Source: Pseudomonadota bacterium
GTDB taxonomy: Bacteria > Chloroflexota > UBA5177
Length of the DNA stretch: 38,955 bases
Direction of reading: 5' to 3'
Assembly (NCBI GenBank): GCA_021324655.1
Contig: JAJPIP010000032.1
Span: forward strand, 1-38,955
Positions 24,701-33,357 of the stretch are shown piece by piece. The notes below the pieces were generated by a model, which was not told the origin of the DNA, did no database searches, and saw only the letters and a list, made by a program, of their open reading frames with translations. The number at the start of each line of letters is the position of its first letter. Positions within the stretch are counted from its first letter, which is position 1. A program made the position numbers and the translations under genes.

Positions 24701-24998
24701 AGACGCCATCGCCGTGCGAGACGTTGCCGCGGATCGTCGTCTCCCCCGTTCCGGCATACAGCACCGCGGGATCGGACGGCGCCACGGCCAGGGCGCCGAT
24801 GGCGGCGGTGCGGATGTAACCGTCGGAGACGTTCTCCCAGTACGTGCCGCCGTCCGTGGTCTTCCAGACGCCGCCGGCGCAGGCACCAAAGTAGAAGACG
24901 TGCCGCTCGGTGGGATGACCGGCGACCGCCACGACGCGGCCGCCGCGATGCGGACCGATGAGGCGCCAGCGCATGGCGCCCTCGAGGGACGCGCCCAC
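21744..24998 (-). CDS. Large VPS10/BNR-repeat beta-propeller protein
   Basis: 1084 residues. The first 700 carry about eleven Asp-box (BNR) turns of the S-x-D-x-G-x-[TS]-W type (for example KSTDSGKTW, RSTDGGDTW, RSDDGGETW). This is the sortilin/VPS10-like or sialidase-like propeller family. The C-terminal third has Ig-like strands and a helical region with many charged residues (about 950-1060). Homologues are often called glycosyl hydrolases, but I see no sialidase catalytic set, so binding is as likely as catalysis. The GTG start (24998) touches the stop of a 45-codon ORF (TAAGTG); ATG at 24974 is an alternative. No signal peptide is visible, which is odd for this family. Confidence 0.8.
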   Translation of the reverse strand: MGASLEGAMRWRLIGPHRGGRVVAVAGHPTERHVFYFGACAGGVWKTTDGGTYWENVSDGYIRTAAIGALAVAPSDPAVLYAGTGETTIRGNVSHGDGVYKSTDSGKTWANVGLADTRQIAKIRVHPTNPDLLYVAALGHAWGPNDERGIFRSRDGGKSWEKILYRDDRTGAADLVMDPTNPRILYASLWQAQRTPFSLISGGPGSGLFRSTDGGDTWEELTGRPGLPTGVKGKIGVAVSPSQPGRIWALVEATDGALFRSDDGGETWQRLSEQGDLRQRAWYYMHIYADPRDADVLWVLNIQCWRSIDGGVTFNPVPTPHGDNHDLWIDPQDPLRMIEGNDGGACVSYNGGLSWSTLYNQPTAQMYHVTTDNQLPYRVYGSQQDNTAISIKSRSVNGVISMEDWYEPGGGESGYIAVKPDDPNIVYGGAIGSGFGNGLLYRYDHRTGQEQNITVYPEDMGMGESASGLRYRFQWTFPVEISPFDPNVLYVGSNQLLKSTNGGMSWEEISPDLTRNDVSKQQPSGGPITKDNTGAEVYGTIFAFVESPHQRGEFWVGTDDGLVQISRDGGKSWQNITPPDLPEWALISTLDVSRHQPGTAYIAATRYKWDDTKPYLYKTADYGQTWQKITGGIPEGEFTRVVREDPGCRGLLVAGTETGVYVSFDDGAQWQRLQGNLPVCPIYDLHFKGDDLLAATHGRSFWSLDDVTPLRQIAERGRPDGTTLYAPRPTMRFRTYQGYDRKPFPGVSYRRVGTLVVGFRQAEAPDGTTEERLLDAGQNPPNGVIVSYYLPEEPKGEATLTFLDEAGNELRRFTSKAKPAPSEPTVTEQVLAEGQEGLEGEPLNVVKEETKEPRVPVAAGVNRFVWNLRLQDAVKVPGDKSTEDQLAGPAVLPGRYQVRLAVDGTTLTQSFEITEDPRVPATAEDLRAQFDLLLKVRDKLSETHRTINAIRDLLEQIKGWESRLTRHGDEEGQRLAKAARDALKAVEDALIDPDPESPLHARQDRLNLKLALLSYFIDSADARPSAGAYDVYDNLSARIDEQIQRFRQIVQEDVVRFNNHVTQSGVPALVIEREAGVNDPVSAS

Positions 24999-25136
24999 TT
25001 ACGAGGTCTGGCGGGACTCGCGCTCCATGTAGCGATGGAACGCGGCGCGGACCAACGACTTCAGCGTCAACCACCCCTCGACGGTGGCGATGATCACCGG
25101 TACCAGAAGCCAGGGTTGTTGCTCAAAGAGTCCCAT
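24999..25136 (-). CDS. Small membrane protein, 45 residues, coupled to the VPS10/BNR gene
   Basis: Short ORF with ideal translation signals: AGGAGG 5 bases before the ATG (25136) and a TAA immediately followed by the GTG of the next gene. The product begins MGLFEQQPWLLVPVIIATVEG, has one hydrophobic stretch (about residues 9-20, possibly extending to 28) and a basic/acidic tail (FHRYMERESRQTS). It has no recognised family. The tight coupling suggests that it is made with the large propeller protein and may tether it or help it reach the membrane (inference). Confidence 0.6.
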   Translation of the reverse strand: MGLFEQQPWLLVPVIIATVEGWLTLKSLVRAAFHRYMERESRQTS

Positions 25137-25215
25137 TGGTTCCTCCTGCTAGTCCATCTATCGCCATTCTATGCACAGGCCCGTGTCGGCCCCACGGACG
25201 CGAGAGGCGGCAACG

Positions 25216-25635
25216 TTACGACAAATCACCGGGGAGAAGCCGAAAGGGCTTCTCTTCCGGACCCAGGACAGCCCGGAAGTGACGCTCGTCGAGCGTGAGC
25301 ACATCCTGACAGTCATAACGATGCGCGAGCACGATGATGGAGGCATCGGCGAGTCCAAGTCGGAGATCAGCGTACCGCTCGATGAGCTTGCCGGCGGCAG
25401 CCACCTCGTCGGCAGCGAACGACTGAAGCTCGTAGACACCGCGGGCCACATCGTCCAGCACGACGATCTCGGCACGCTGCCCACCGACGCGAGCGACCAG
25501 GTAGTCCAACTCGGCGAGGACGAACGGGGAGAGGATGAGCCGTTCCGGACGGGTAAGGATTGAGGCGACGGCGGCGTGGTGCCGGTCGCCTCGGTCATAG
25601 TTGGCGAGCAGCGCGCTCGTGTCGACGAGAATCAC
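25216..25635 (-). CDS. vapC: PIN-domain toxin, VapC family
   Basis: 139-residue predicted Mg-dependent ribonuclease, the toxin of a type II toxin-antitoxin pair. The PIN acidic residues are all present: D5 (VDTSALL), E42 (LAELDYL), D97 (LADASIIVLA) and D116 (TLDERHF). VapC enzymes typically cut tRNA or rRNA. It overlaps its antitoxin gene by four bases (ATGA), the standard arrangement. The site is catalytically intact, so the module is likely functional or recently so. Confidence 0.9.
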   Translation of the reverse strand: MILVDTSALLANYDRGDRHHAAVASILTRPERLILSPFVLAELDYLVARVGGQRAEIVVLDDVARGVYELQSFAADEVAAAGKLIERYADLRLGLADASIIVLAHRYDCQDVLTLDERHFRAVLGPEEKPFRLLPGDLS

Positions 25636-25856
25636 AACCGGCCGAAGCCGTCAGAAAGCAGTTCGTCAACGCGCTCCGAGAGGTCCGGCTCCCCGCTGTC
25701 AAAGATGCCGCTACGTGGCGACGGGTGACTCTGCCGCAGGACAAGCCGGAGCCCCTCCCGAATGATGTCGGACTCCGTCCGCTGCATCTCCGCCGCGACA
25801 CGCTCCAGCGCCGCTTTCAACTCAGCGGGCAGGTAGATCGTTGTCTTCTGCATCAT
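25632..25856 (-). CDS. vapB: Ribbon-helix-helix antitoxin, VapB-like
   Basis: 74 residues. The N-terminal RHH fold (QKTTIYLPAELKAALERVA, then RTESDIIREGLRLVL) binds the operator; the acidic C-terminus (DSGEPDLSERVDELL) would wrap the toxin. It would bind VapC and repress its own promoter. The gene starts with two tandem ATGs and has no Shine-Dalgarno site; TACAAT lies on the minus strand (plus coordinates 25863-25868), 6 bases before the first ATG, suggesting a leaderless message. Confidence 0.85.
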   Translation of the reverse strand: MMQKTTIYLPAELKAALERVAAEMQRTESDIIREGLRLVLRQSHPSPRSGIFDSGEPDLSERVDELLSDGFGRL

Positions 25857-25936
25857 GCCGTCATTGTAGGATCGATGCCATACAGGGCGCCATACGTAGC
25901 TCCGGTCCCGTGGTGCCGTGCCGCATCTCGTCCGGC

Positions 25937-27208
25937 TTACTCGCGCAGGAACAGCTCGATCACGGGCACGGCGACCGGAGGGGGTTGGACGGGCAACTCG
26001 AGGGTGAGAGTGCCGGGCGCAATGTTGCCGATCGTCATGTTCTGGACGTCCTGATCGGGCGGGATGACCTGGCGTCTGATCTCCGAGGCGTCGTTGAGCA
26101 GCTGCGCGTACTCGACCCGGCCGGCCAGTCCGGGGAGGTGGACATGCCGGAACGGCCAGGAGAACAGGTGGAGGTAGAGGCGATTGCCGCGCTGCGTGTA
26201 CCGGGCGTCGGGCGGCGGACTATAGTTACTGGCGGTGCAGCCGTCAATGGAGCGGCCATGAAGCCGCATCCAGCGGCCGATCTCCCGCAATCGCTCGACG
26301 GCCCGCGGCTCGAACTCGCCCCGCCCGTTAGGACCCACATTGAGCAGCAGGTTGCCACCCTTGGAGACGCTGTCGATCAGGAGGCGGATCAGCATGCCGG
26401 CCGGCTTCCAGTCGAGGTTGTCCCGGTCGTAGCCCCAGCTGCCGTTGAGCGTCTGGCAGCCTTCCCAGACGACGCGCTTGCCGCCGACCTCGACCCACCC
26501 CACCGGCTGGTACTGCTCCGGCGTTTTGATGTCTCCGCCGATCTCCAGGCGGTCGTTGATCAGGATATCCGGCTGCAGCGCGCGCACCAGCGCGGCGAGG
26601 TCCTCCGACCGCCAATCGTCTTTGCCCTTGCCGCGCGACCAGCCGAAGTCCAGATGGGAATACGAGAAGTCGAACCACATCAGATCGATGCGCCCAAACC
26701 CGGTGAGCAGCTCGCGCACCTGGCCATAGAGGTAACGGCGGTACGTCTCCATCTCACGTCCCGCCTGGGCTGTTCGGTAGGGGACATCCGCGGCACGCGG
26801 ATGCAGGCCGTCGATCGGGAACTCCGGATGGTGCCAGTCGATGAGGGAGTGATAGAAGCCGATGCGCAGTCCCGCGCCACGGAAGGCCTCCACCAGCGGC
26901 CCCAGCACCCCTTTGCCCCACGGCGTGTGGGCCGCCGTGTAGTCGGTGAGCGCCGAGTCCCAGAGGCAGAAGCCGTCGTGGTGCTTGGTCGTCACCACCA
27001 TGTAGCGCATGCCGGCGTCGCGCGCTTCCTGCGCCCAGATCTCCGGATCGAATAGATCCGGATAGAAGTGATCGAAATACGGCTGGTACGCCTCGTCCGT
27101 CATCCGCTCCCGCTGTCTCACCCACTCGTGTCGCGCGGCCAGGGAGTAGATCCCCCAGTGGATGAAGAGGCCGAAGCGATCCTGGATGAACCAACCTGGG
27201 TCGGTCAC
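25937..27208 (-). CDS. Alpha-L-fucosidase, GH29
   Basis: 423-residue glycoside hydrolase family 29 enzyme that releases alpha-linked L-fucose. Seen: FGLFIHWGIYS (12-22), the substrate-binding TKHHDGFCLWDS (74-85), the nucleophile Asp180 in DLMWFD and NLLLNVGPNGRGEF, all typical of GH29. A C-terminal beta domain (residues 340-423) is present. No signal peptide is found, so the enzyme is probably cytoplasmic. The start is GTG 27208, with GGAGG about 10 bases upstream. An MFS gene lies 75 bases upstream on the same strand and could bring in the substrate, but that link is speculative. Confidence 0.92.
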   Translation of the reverse strand: MTDPGWFIQDRFGLFIHWGIYSLAARHEWVRQRERMTDEAYQPYFDHFYPDLFDPEIWAQEARDAGMRYMVVTTKHHDGFCLWDSALTDYTAAHTPWGKGVLGPLVEAFRGAGLRIGFYHSLIDWHHPEFPIDGLHPRAADVPYRTAQAGREMETYRRYLYGQVRELLTGFGRIDLMWFDFSYSHLDFGWSRGKGKDDWRSEDLAALVRALQPDILINDRLEIGGDIKTPEQYQPVGWVEVGGKRVVWEGCQTLNGSWGYDRDNLDWKPAGMLIRLLIDSVSKGGNLLLNVGPNGRGEFEPRAVERLREIGRWMRLHGRSIDGCTASNYSPPPDARYTQRGNRLYLHLFSWPFRHVHLPGLAGRVEYAQLLNDASEIRRQVIPPDQDVQNMTIGNIAPGTLTLELPVQPPPVAVPVIELFLRE

Positions 27209-27283
27209 CGCTTCTTCCCTCCCCCGCGGGTCATGCTGGGACTCCCTCTACCGCGCCGCTCCTCTGTATAGCACCCGCCCGGA

Positions 27284-28492
27284 TCAGCGGCGCGCCGCGT
27301 GTTGCCGGCTGAGCACCACCGTGAGAGCAGAGGCCAGCAAGACGGCTGCCGAGGCGGCGATCAGCGCCGGACGGAAGTCGTGGGTGGGCCCGGCCGTGAG
27401 TCCGGCCAACGGTGGAGCGACGATCTGCCCGACACCGAACCCGACGGTGAGCAGTCCAATAACGGCCGCAGACCGCGCGGGGAAGAGACGCGCGGCCAGC
27501 GACAGGGTCAGGGCAGCCACCGCGAGAAACGTCCCACCGAAGAGGATCGCCGCGATGAATGCGGCCGGCGCGCCACCGGCAAATGCCGGCAGCAGGATGC
27601 CGCAGGCCTGCGTCAGGTACACCAGAGACAGCACAGGAGCGGACCCCAGCCGCCCGGACGCGGCGGACCAGATAACGGTGGAAGGCACGGCCGCGAGCCC
27701 GACGACGACCCAGACGGCCCAGCCCACCCCCGACAGGCCGGGCGCACGATCCACGATGGCGACCAGGAATGTGCCGGTAACGATATATCCGGCGCCTTCC
27801 AGGGTGTAGGCAGCGAGCAGGAGACCGAGCGCTGTCCTCACCGGTGGCATCGCACCCGCCTCGGCATGCCGGTCGGTCTCACCGATGCGAAAGGCAGCGG
27901 ACAGCGAGGACCAGGCCGGGTAGGCGATGATCGCGGCTAGGACGGCAACCGCGATCCATCCCTGCTGCCATCCCGCTGCCCCCGCCGCCATATGCACGAT
28001 CACACCGGACGCAGCGATACCCAGTCCCACACCGCTGTACAGCCAGCCGGCGAGCGATGCGTGTCCTGTCCGGCGCAGCACGGCAAGCACGGCGTCCGAG
28101 GCGAGGATGAACACGGCAGCGCTGGCGATCCCGGAGGCAAAGCGGATGGCGCTCCAGGCGGAAAAGTTCGTCGTCGTCGCCATCAGCGCCGTGGTGACGG
28201 CAACCAGAGCGAGGGCAACCCCGACGGTCAGATGGCGCCTGACACCCAGTGTTACCAGGGTGAACAGGAGGGCACCGGCCAGATAGCCGGCATAGTTGGC
28301 GGATGCCAGAAGGCCTGCCGGCCCGGTGCCGAGATGGGTGGCTCGCTCCATTGCCGGTAAGAGCGGAGTGTAGACAAAGCGTCCCACGCCCATCGCGGCG
28401 GCCAGTGCGAGGACCCCGCCCAGCAGGACGCGCACGGGAACCGGGCGATCCGGGGAAGATCCCGCCGCGGCCCGCTCACCGGCCGCATCCAT
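27284..28492 (-). CDS. MFS transporter, YbfB/YjiJ family
   Basis: 402-residue major facilitator with 12 predicted membrane helices. The mark GVGRFVYTPLLPAME right after helix 1 is the YbfB/YjiJ family signature. The substrate is unknown. ATG 28492, 7 bases after AGGA, is preferred to the longer frame starting at 28570, because the latter begins inside a perfect stem-loop (28530-28565) and has no ribosome site. It lies in the same direction as the ABC genes upstream and the fucosidase downstream. Confidence 0.85.
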   Translation of the reverse strand: MDAAGERAAAGSSPDRPVPVRVLLGGVLALAAAMGVGRFVYTPLLPAMERATHLGTGPAGLLASANYAGYLAGALLFTLVTLGVRRHLTVGVALALVAVTTALMATTTNFSAWSAIRFASGIASAAVFILASDAVLAVLRRTGHASLAGWLYSGVGLGIAASGVIVHMAAGAAGWQQGWIAVAVLAAIIAYPAWSSLSAAFRIGETDRHAEAGAMPPVRTALGLLLAAYTLEGAGYIVTGTFLVAIVDRAPGLSGVGWAVWVVVGLAAVPSTVIWSAASGRLGSAPVLSLVYLTQACGILLPAFAGGAPAAFIAAILFGGTFLAVAALTLSLAARLFPARSAAVIGLLTVGFGVGQIVAPPLAGLTAGPTHDFRPALIAASAAVLLASALTVVLSRQHAARR

Positions 28493-28529
28493 CCTGCCGT
28501 CCTGTGAAGAGCGCACCCTCGATGATATG

Positions 28530-28565
28530 GGCGTCCCCGACACACCGGAGCATGTCGGGGACGCC
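28530..28565. repeat. Perfect 13-base inverted repeat between FtsX and MFS genes
   Basis: Arms GGCGTCCCCGACA (28530-28542) and TGTCGGGGACGCC (28553-28565) are exact reverse complements with a 10-base loop. The element starts 9 bases past the FtsX stop on the minus strand. No U-tract follows, so it is not a canonical terminator; a 3' end stabiliser, a pause or attenuation hairpin, or a repeated extragenic palindrome would all fit. Confidence 0.75.
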
Positions 28566-28573
28566 GTCATCTG

Positions 28574-31500
28574 CTACTCGTAGCGCAGCGCCTCCGCTGG
28601 GTAGATGCGGGACGCCTGCCAGGCGGGAAGGGAGGTCATGAGCATGGCAGCGAGGTAGGCGCCGAGGGCGATCAAGCCGATCTGTCCCCAGATGACCGAG
28701 AAGGTGAGACCCGGCTCGGTCTTCGCGATGTAGCTGATGAGTTGGTACGAGAAGAGCAGGCCGAGCGCGACCCCGAGTCCGATGCCGGCCAGTGCCACGA
28801 AACTCGCCTCCAGCAGGAAAGACAGCTGGACCATCCGCCGCCGGAACCCGATGGCGCGCAGCACGCCGATGTGCTGGCGACGCTCGACCACCGAGCGGGT
28901 GGCAATGACACCCAGCGCGGCAACGCCGACGATGAGCCCCAGCGCCATGAAAGCGGCCAGCAGGCTATAGAAGCCCTGCGAGAGCGACTGATTCTGCGTG
29001 AAGACCACCCCCGTTTCGGACACATCCAGGCCGTAGGGGACGAAGGCGGAGCCGATGGCCAGCGCTGTTTTGTGAACGTTTCGGCCGGGCGGCACATGGA
29101 AGAAGTAGGTGGTCGGAGTAAGCGGCCGATCCCCGGCTGCCGCCAGAGTGGCCGCGCCGACATACGTCCCACCTGTTTCACCCAGGTTCGTCGAGCCGTA
29201 GTCGAGCAGACCCACGATGGTGAGATTCATGACGATCCCGGTCCGGGGATCGCGCATCTGCACGTGCACCGGCGTGAAGCTCCCGCTGCCGTACTGCAAG
29301 CCATGGAGCGAGAAGCTGCCGCCGGCAGAGCTGCCCGCCAGCGCCGGGGAGGCGACGGCGTCACCGGGGTGCGTGCGCAGGGCCTGCCACACCTGGGCAT
29401 CCGACGCAAAGCCGGCGGCCCGCGCCTTGAGGGTGAAGCGCGTGTGCGCCAGGTAACTATCGTCCGCGATGTTGACGATCGTCGCATTCCAGCGATTCCG
29501 GTCGTTGCCGTGCTGCCGGAGGTCGACCATCATTTGTGCCGTCCCGCCGCCGGTGATGCCGTCTCTCCGGAGTATGGGATTGGCATCGATCTGCCGCTGC
29601 AGGTGCGGAATCCCGGATGACACCGACACCCGTCCGAAGACGGCGAAGCCGCCGGCATCCCGATTGAGGTTGAGGGTGCCGCTGGTGAAGCTGCCGTTGA
29701 AGGCGATCTCGACCACCAGCGCAAACACCACCAGCGAGAACATGAAGAGGGTCAGTCCGGTGCGAAGCCGGTGGAGCAGCGGGTAGGTCACGGCCATGCG
29801 CAGGGCGGGCGCAATGCGGCTCGCCACGCTCATGAGACGCAGCGCGACGGCAACGAGCAGGTCGACGTTGTACATCACCGTCCAGACGCCGCCCATGATC
29901 ATCATGATGCCGTACAGGAAGAACATCTCCGGCCCGTAGTAGAGATCGGAGCGGAAGAAGTCGAACGGGAGCGACCAGAACACGACCAGCGAGATCCCGG
30001 CCAGGGAGAACCCGATGCGATTCCGCAGGCTCTCCCGCACATGGATGGCGGCCAGCAGCCAGCGCAGAGCCATGGCGAGGCCGATCAGGGTCAGAGAGAG
30101 ACCGAAATCGAACAGAAACGCCTGCTTGCCCCGGTTGCCGATCTCGAACAGGGCAAGCCCGCCGGCGATCAGCAGTGGCCCGCGTATGATCAGGGTGCGG
30201 TTCGCCGTCAGGAGGTGCCAGGGAGCAGCCGCCAGGGCAGCCAGACCGGTGCGCAGGCGGCGGCGGCGCAGGCGGCGCCAGGCCAGGGCGAGATCGGAGA
30301 TGGGCCGGCGGTAGGCGGCACGGACGCTGGTGTCGATCTGTGTCTCGTCCGGCAGGTCGCGCAAGGCGGCCACGATGTTCAGCTTGCTCACCCACCAGCA
30401 CGACCCGGCCACGGCCAGGAAGGTGGCGAGGGCGCCGAGCGAGAAGGCCACCACGATGCTCCGCGGCTCGACATGCCCCTGGATCTGCACCATGCCGTCG
30501 CTTCCGGAGGAGAAGAGGTTGGCGAGGCCGCCCACCAGGCCAAGGCCGACGGCGACACCGATCACCACGCCGACGCCCGCCGCCACCAGATCGTACGCAT
30601 ATCCCTCGAAGAGGAACTGCTGGATCAGATGACGCCGTTTGGTCCCAATCGCCCGCTCGATGCCCATCTCCACCCGCCGCTCGGCGGCGAGCATGACGAA
30701 GAGCAGGAAGATGAGAAGGATGCCGGCTGCCATCGAGAAGAGGCCGAAGGCAACAAAGCCGGAGGTGAAGGCCGTGCCCAGCCGGTTCGCTTCCGTCAGG
30801 GCCTTCTGCTTGACGGGCTCGAGATGGTAGCCGCCGGGAGCGCCCGGTACCGGCTGCAAGACGCCCGCCGTTCGAAGCGCCGTCGTCACCGCCGCGGTGC
30901 GCGACGCCCCACCAAGAACATCGCCCTGGTTGGAGATCAGGACATGCGTGATCGCGCCGGGCCGGCCGTCGAGCGCTTGTAAACGTCCCAGCGGCATGAC
31001 GATCTCCGGGTCCGTGAACTGCTGGGCGGCCAGGCCGCCCGATGCCAGTCCCTCATCGCGAAGGATTCCCGCGACGCGCACTGCAACCGGACGGCTGCCG
31101 TCGACATAGAAGACAAGACGATCCCCCGCGCGTGCACCGAGGCCGTATGCGGCCTGGTGGTTGATGTAGACCTCGCCGGGCGTGAGATCCGCCGGCGTCA
31201 CGGTGTGGCCGTTCATCGTGGTCAGCGGGCCAAAGGCGGAGGGGTAGCGCGCCGGCACCGCCAGGACATCGGCGGCTGCCTTCGATTGGCGGGTCGTCAG
31301 GTCGCGGACCGGTGCCGGCAGCGCAATGACCGGCATGACACCGTCCACTGCCCGGTTGCCATGCAATGCCCGGCCGACGCGTGCCGCTTCTGCCGAGCTG
31401 ATGAAGGGAGGGGTCGACATTATGGCTTCTCGCAGCCTCTTGTTAAGGGGCGGGGTACCGGTCACTGTTTCGTCGACAAACCCGTAGGCCTGGGCGCCGT

Positions 31501-31747
31501 AGCTCCGCACGGTGAAGCTCATCGTGTCCCCGGCCGTGAAGGCACTGGTCAGAATGACCGTGGCCAGCATCAGTCCGACGACGATCAGCACGGTTTGCCC
31601 GGGACGTCGGGGAATGTTGCGCCATCCCAGCTTGAGGAGCAGGCGGTTGCGCAGCGCGAAGAGCGCCAACATCACGGTGACCGCGATCAGAGCGCCCACC
31701 GCGACCTGCATGATCGTCTGCATCGAGATGCCGAAGAGGGTCGTCAT
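28574..31747 (-). CDS. ABC transporter permease, giant FtsX/MacB-like protein
   Basis: 1057 residues. Two N-terminal membrane helices (about 12-32 and 45-66), an extracytoplasmic region (70-320) and a first FtsX core (about 325-460, with [23 protein letters not shown]). Several middle helices (about 510-715), a second extracytoplasmic region and a second FtsX core (about 925-1050, [22 protein letters not shown]) follow. MacB/LolCE-type transporters drive lipoprotein, peptide or lipid movement by mechanotransmission rather than channel transport. Its ATG overlaps the stop of the ATPase gene (ATGA). The divergent two-component system probably regulates it. Confidence 0.9.
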   Translation of the reverse strand: MTTLFGISMQTIMQVAVGALIAVTVMLALFALRNRLLLKLGWRNIPRRPGQTVLIVVGLMLATVILTSAFTAGDTMSFTVRSYGAQAYGFVDETVTGTPPLNKRLREAIMSTPPFISSAEAARVGRALHGNRAVDGVMPVIALPAPVRDLTTRQSKAAADVLAVPARYPSAFGPLTTMNGHTVTPADLTPGEVYINHQAAYGLGARAGDRLVFYVDGSRPVAVRVAGILRDEGLASGGLAAQQFTDPEIVMPLGRLQALDGRPGAITHVLISNQGDVLGGASRTAAVTTALRTAGVLQPVPGAPGGYHLEPVKQKALTEANRLGTAFTSGFVAFGLFSMAAGILLIFLLFVMLAAERRVEMGIERAIGTKRRHLIQQFLFEGYAYDLVAAGVGVVIGVAVGLGLVGGLANLFSSGSDGMVQIQGHVEPRSIVVAFSLGALATFLAVAGSCWWVSKLNIVAALRDLPDETQIDTSVRAAYRRPISDLALAWRRLRRRRLRTGLAALAAAPWHLLTANRTLIIRGPLLIAGGLALFEIGNRGKQAFLFDFGLSLTLIGLAMALRWLLAAIHVRESLRNRIGFSLAGISLVVFWSLPFDFFRSDLYYGPEMFFLYGIMMIMGGVWTVMYNVDLLVAVALRLMSVASRIAPALRMAVTYPLLHRLRTGLTLFMFSLVVFALVVEIAFNGSFTSGTLNLNRDAGGFAVFGRVSVSSGIPHLQRQIDANPILRRDGITGGGTAQMMVDLRQHGNDRNRWNATIVNIADDSYLAHTRFTLKARAAGFASDAQVWQALRTHPGDAVASPALAGSSAGGSFSLHGLQYGSGSFTPVHVQMRDPRTGIVMNLTIVGLLDYGSTNLGETGGTYVGAATLAAAGDRPLTPTTYFFHVPPGRNVHKTALAIGSAFVPYGLDVSETGVVFTQNQSLSQGFYSLLAAFMALGLIVGVAALGVIATRSVVERRQHIGVLRAIGFRRRMVQLSFLLEASFVALAGIGLGVALGLLFSYQLISYIAKTEPGLTFSVIWGQIGLIALGAYLAAMLMTSLPAWQASRIYPAEALRYE

Positions 31748-32493
31748 GGATGAACCATCCTTTCCCGGTTCTCGTCCGGCGCATATGCTCCCGCATAGGC
31801 AACGCCGGAACCCTCGATGCGGCCGTCTCGCATGCGAACGATGCGGTTCGCCCGCTCGCCGACCTCCAGGGCATGCGTGACCATCACGACCGTCTGACCG
31901 CGATCCTCATTGAGCTCGCAGAGCAGGTCCATGATGTCGTCCGCTGCCGCCGAGTCAAGGGCGCCGGTGGGCTCATCGGCGAAGACAATTTCCGGATTAT
32001 TGATGAGGGCGCGCGCCACGGCGACTCTCTGCCGCTGTCCCCCGGACATCTCGGCCGGCCGGTGGCGCGCCCATTCGGCCAGCCCAACGGCGTCGAGGGC
32101 GGCCAGCGCTCGCTTGCGGGCGGCGCCGGTTCGCACGCCGCTGACCAGCAGGGGAAGCTCGACGTTCTCGGCGGCGCTCAGCACGGGCAGAAGGTTGTAT
32201 ACCTGAAAGACGAAGCCCATGTGCCGGGCGCGATACTCGGTGCGCTCGTTGTCGCTCATGTCGCGGAGGGGGGTCCCCGCGATCCTCACCTCTCCGGCGT
32301 CGAACTCGTCGAGCCCGGAGAGACAGTTCAGAAGGGTCGTCTTCCCGCAGCCGCTCGGGCCCATGATGGCGACCATCTCTCCTCGAGACACCGCAAAGTC
32401 CACACCCCGCAGGGCAGCCACCTGGGCCGACCCGGTCGCGTAGGTCTTGCGCAGTCCCACCGCTTCGATTGCGATGTCCAATCTCATAGCCAT
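31744..32493 (-). CDS. ABC transporter ATP-binding protein, LolD/MacB type
   Basis: 249-residue ATPase: Walker A GPSGCGKT (45-52), Q-loop Q97, signature MSGGQ (149-153), Walker B FADE with catalytic E174 and GALDS D-loop. The LolD/MacB branch is indicated by [21 protein letters not shown] and by the partner permease of FtsX type. AGGAAGGA lies a few bases before two possible ATGs (32493 and 32487). It is the first gene of the minus-strand unit and is divergent from the OmpR-family regulator, with 168 bases between them. Confidence 0.95.
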   Translation of the reverse strand: MAMRLDIAIEAVGLRKTYATGSAQVAALRGVDFAVSRGEMVAIMGPSGCGKTTLLNCLSGLDEFDAGEVRIAGTPLRDMSDNERTEYRARHMGFVFQVYNLLPVLSAAENVELPLLVSGVRTGAARKRALAALDAVGLAEWARHRPAEMSGGQRQRVAVARALINNPEIVFADEPTGALDSAAADDIMDLLCELNEDRGQTVVMVTHALEVGERANRIVRMRDGRIEGSGVAYAGAYAPDENRERMVHP

Positions 32494-32562
32494 GCCACAT
32501 CCTTCCTGTGTTGGAGTTCAGGGCCAGCGTAGTCGGGCGATATTGCACTGGAATGGCCGATC

Positions 32563-32635
32563 TGTGTCGGTGGTTGAGCAAAAGTGTGACGAATGTGTGA
32601 CATACCGACCATTCGGCCGTATGAAGCCGTATGAT
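32563..32635 (+). promoter_or_regulatory. Phased direct repeats and promoter for the response regulator operon
   Basis: GTGTGAC occurs at 32584-32590 and again at 32595-32601, exactly 11 bases apart; a similar TGTGTCG sits two turns further up (32563-32569). OmpR-type regulators bind such tandem sites. GCCGTATGA is also repeated at 32616-32624 and 32626-32634. TATGAT at 32630-32635 could be a -10; the -35 region (near 32607) is poor, fitting an activator bound to the repeats. The intergenic sequence also serves the divergent ABC genes. Confidence 0.5.
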
Positions 32636-32661
32636 GAGAACCGATTCGGGACGAGATCGAG

Positions 32662-33357
32662 ATGGCGCGGATTCTGGTGGTCGAGGACGAGGAGCAGCTG
32701 GCGAATCTGGTGGCGAGGCAGCTCGGGACCGGCGGCCACGCTGTGACGATCGCCCGCGACGGCAACGCGGCGCTCGAAATGCTCGCCAGGCAGCCGGTCG
32801 ATCTCGTCATCCTGGACTGGATGCTTCCCGGTCTGGACGGCCTCGAGGTCTGCCGCCGCATTCGGGCGCAGAGCATCACGCCGATTCTGATGCTGACGGC
32901 GCGCGCGGCCGAGCTCGACCGGGTGCTGGGCCTCGAAGTCGGCGCCGACGACTACCTCACCAAGCCTTTCAGCATGGCCGAGTTACAAGCGCGCACCCGC
33001 GCCCTCCTGCGGCGCGTTGATCTGATGAAGCAGTCGGCAGGCAGGGGTGAGAGCCGAAGGGACATCCTGGAGGTCGCCGGCCTCTGCATCGATGTCGCCG
33101 GCCGCACCGTGCGGCGCGGCGAGATCCCCATCGACCTGACGCCCAAGGAGTTCGACCTGCTCAGTCTGCTGGCCGAGCAGCCCGGGCGTGCCTACAGCCG
33201 CGAGTACCTTCTGCAGCGCATCTGGGGCGATGAATACGTCGGGTTCGACCGCACGGTGGACACCCACGTGGTCCGCCTGCGCAAGAAGCTGGGGGACGGC
33301 GGGCCGCGGATTGCCACCGTCTGGGGCGTCGGCTATAAGTTGCAGGTCGATCCGTGA
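32662..33357 (+). CDS. OmpR/PhoB-family response regulator
   Basis: 231 residues: receiver with E8/D9, phospho-acceptor D52 (VILDWMLPGLDG) and the TKP lysine, then a winged-helix DNA-binding domain (about 130-230) with DLTPKEFDLLSLLAEQPGRAYSREYLLQRIWG and the DTHVVRLRKKLG recognition helix. It ends in GTGA shared with the kinase start. It is a DNA-binding activator or repressor of the adjacent operons, most likely of its own and of the divergent ABC genes, as the phased repeats imply. The ribosome site is weak. Confidence 0.95.
   Translation: MARILVVEDEEQLANLVARQLGTGGHAVTIARDGNAALEMLARQPVDLVILDWMLPGLDGLEVCRRIRAQSITPILMLTARAAELDRVLGLEVGADDYLTKPFSMAELQARTRALLRRVDLMKQSAGRGESRRDILEVAGLCIDVAGRTVRRGEIPIDLTPKEFDLLSLLAEQPGRAYSREYLLQRIWGDEYVGFDRTVDTHVVRLRKKLGDGGPRIATVWGVGYKLQVDP

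Noticed and set aside
23877-25298. 473-codon plus-strand ORF antisense to the VPS10/BNR gene
   Set aside because: High-GC shadow: no motif, no ribosome site, and the minus strand encodes a clear protein with Asp-box repeats.
25841-27055. 404-codon plus-strand ORF antisense to the fucosidase
   Set aside because: Shadow of GH29, whose catalytic motifs are all on the minus strand.
28493-28570. N-terminal extension of the MFS gene to an ATG at 28570
   Set aside because: The extension runs through a perfect stem-loop, has no ribosome site and does not resemble a transporter N-terminus.
29771-30982. 403-codon plus-strand ORF antisense to the FtsX permease
   Set aside because: Very rich in Gln, Glu, His and Arg as expected from the complement of a membrane protein; no family motif.
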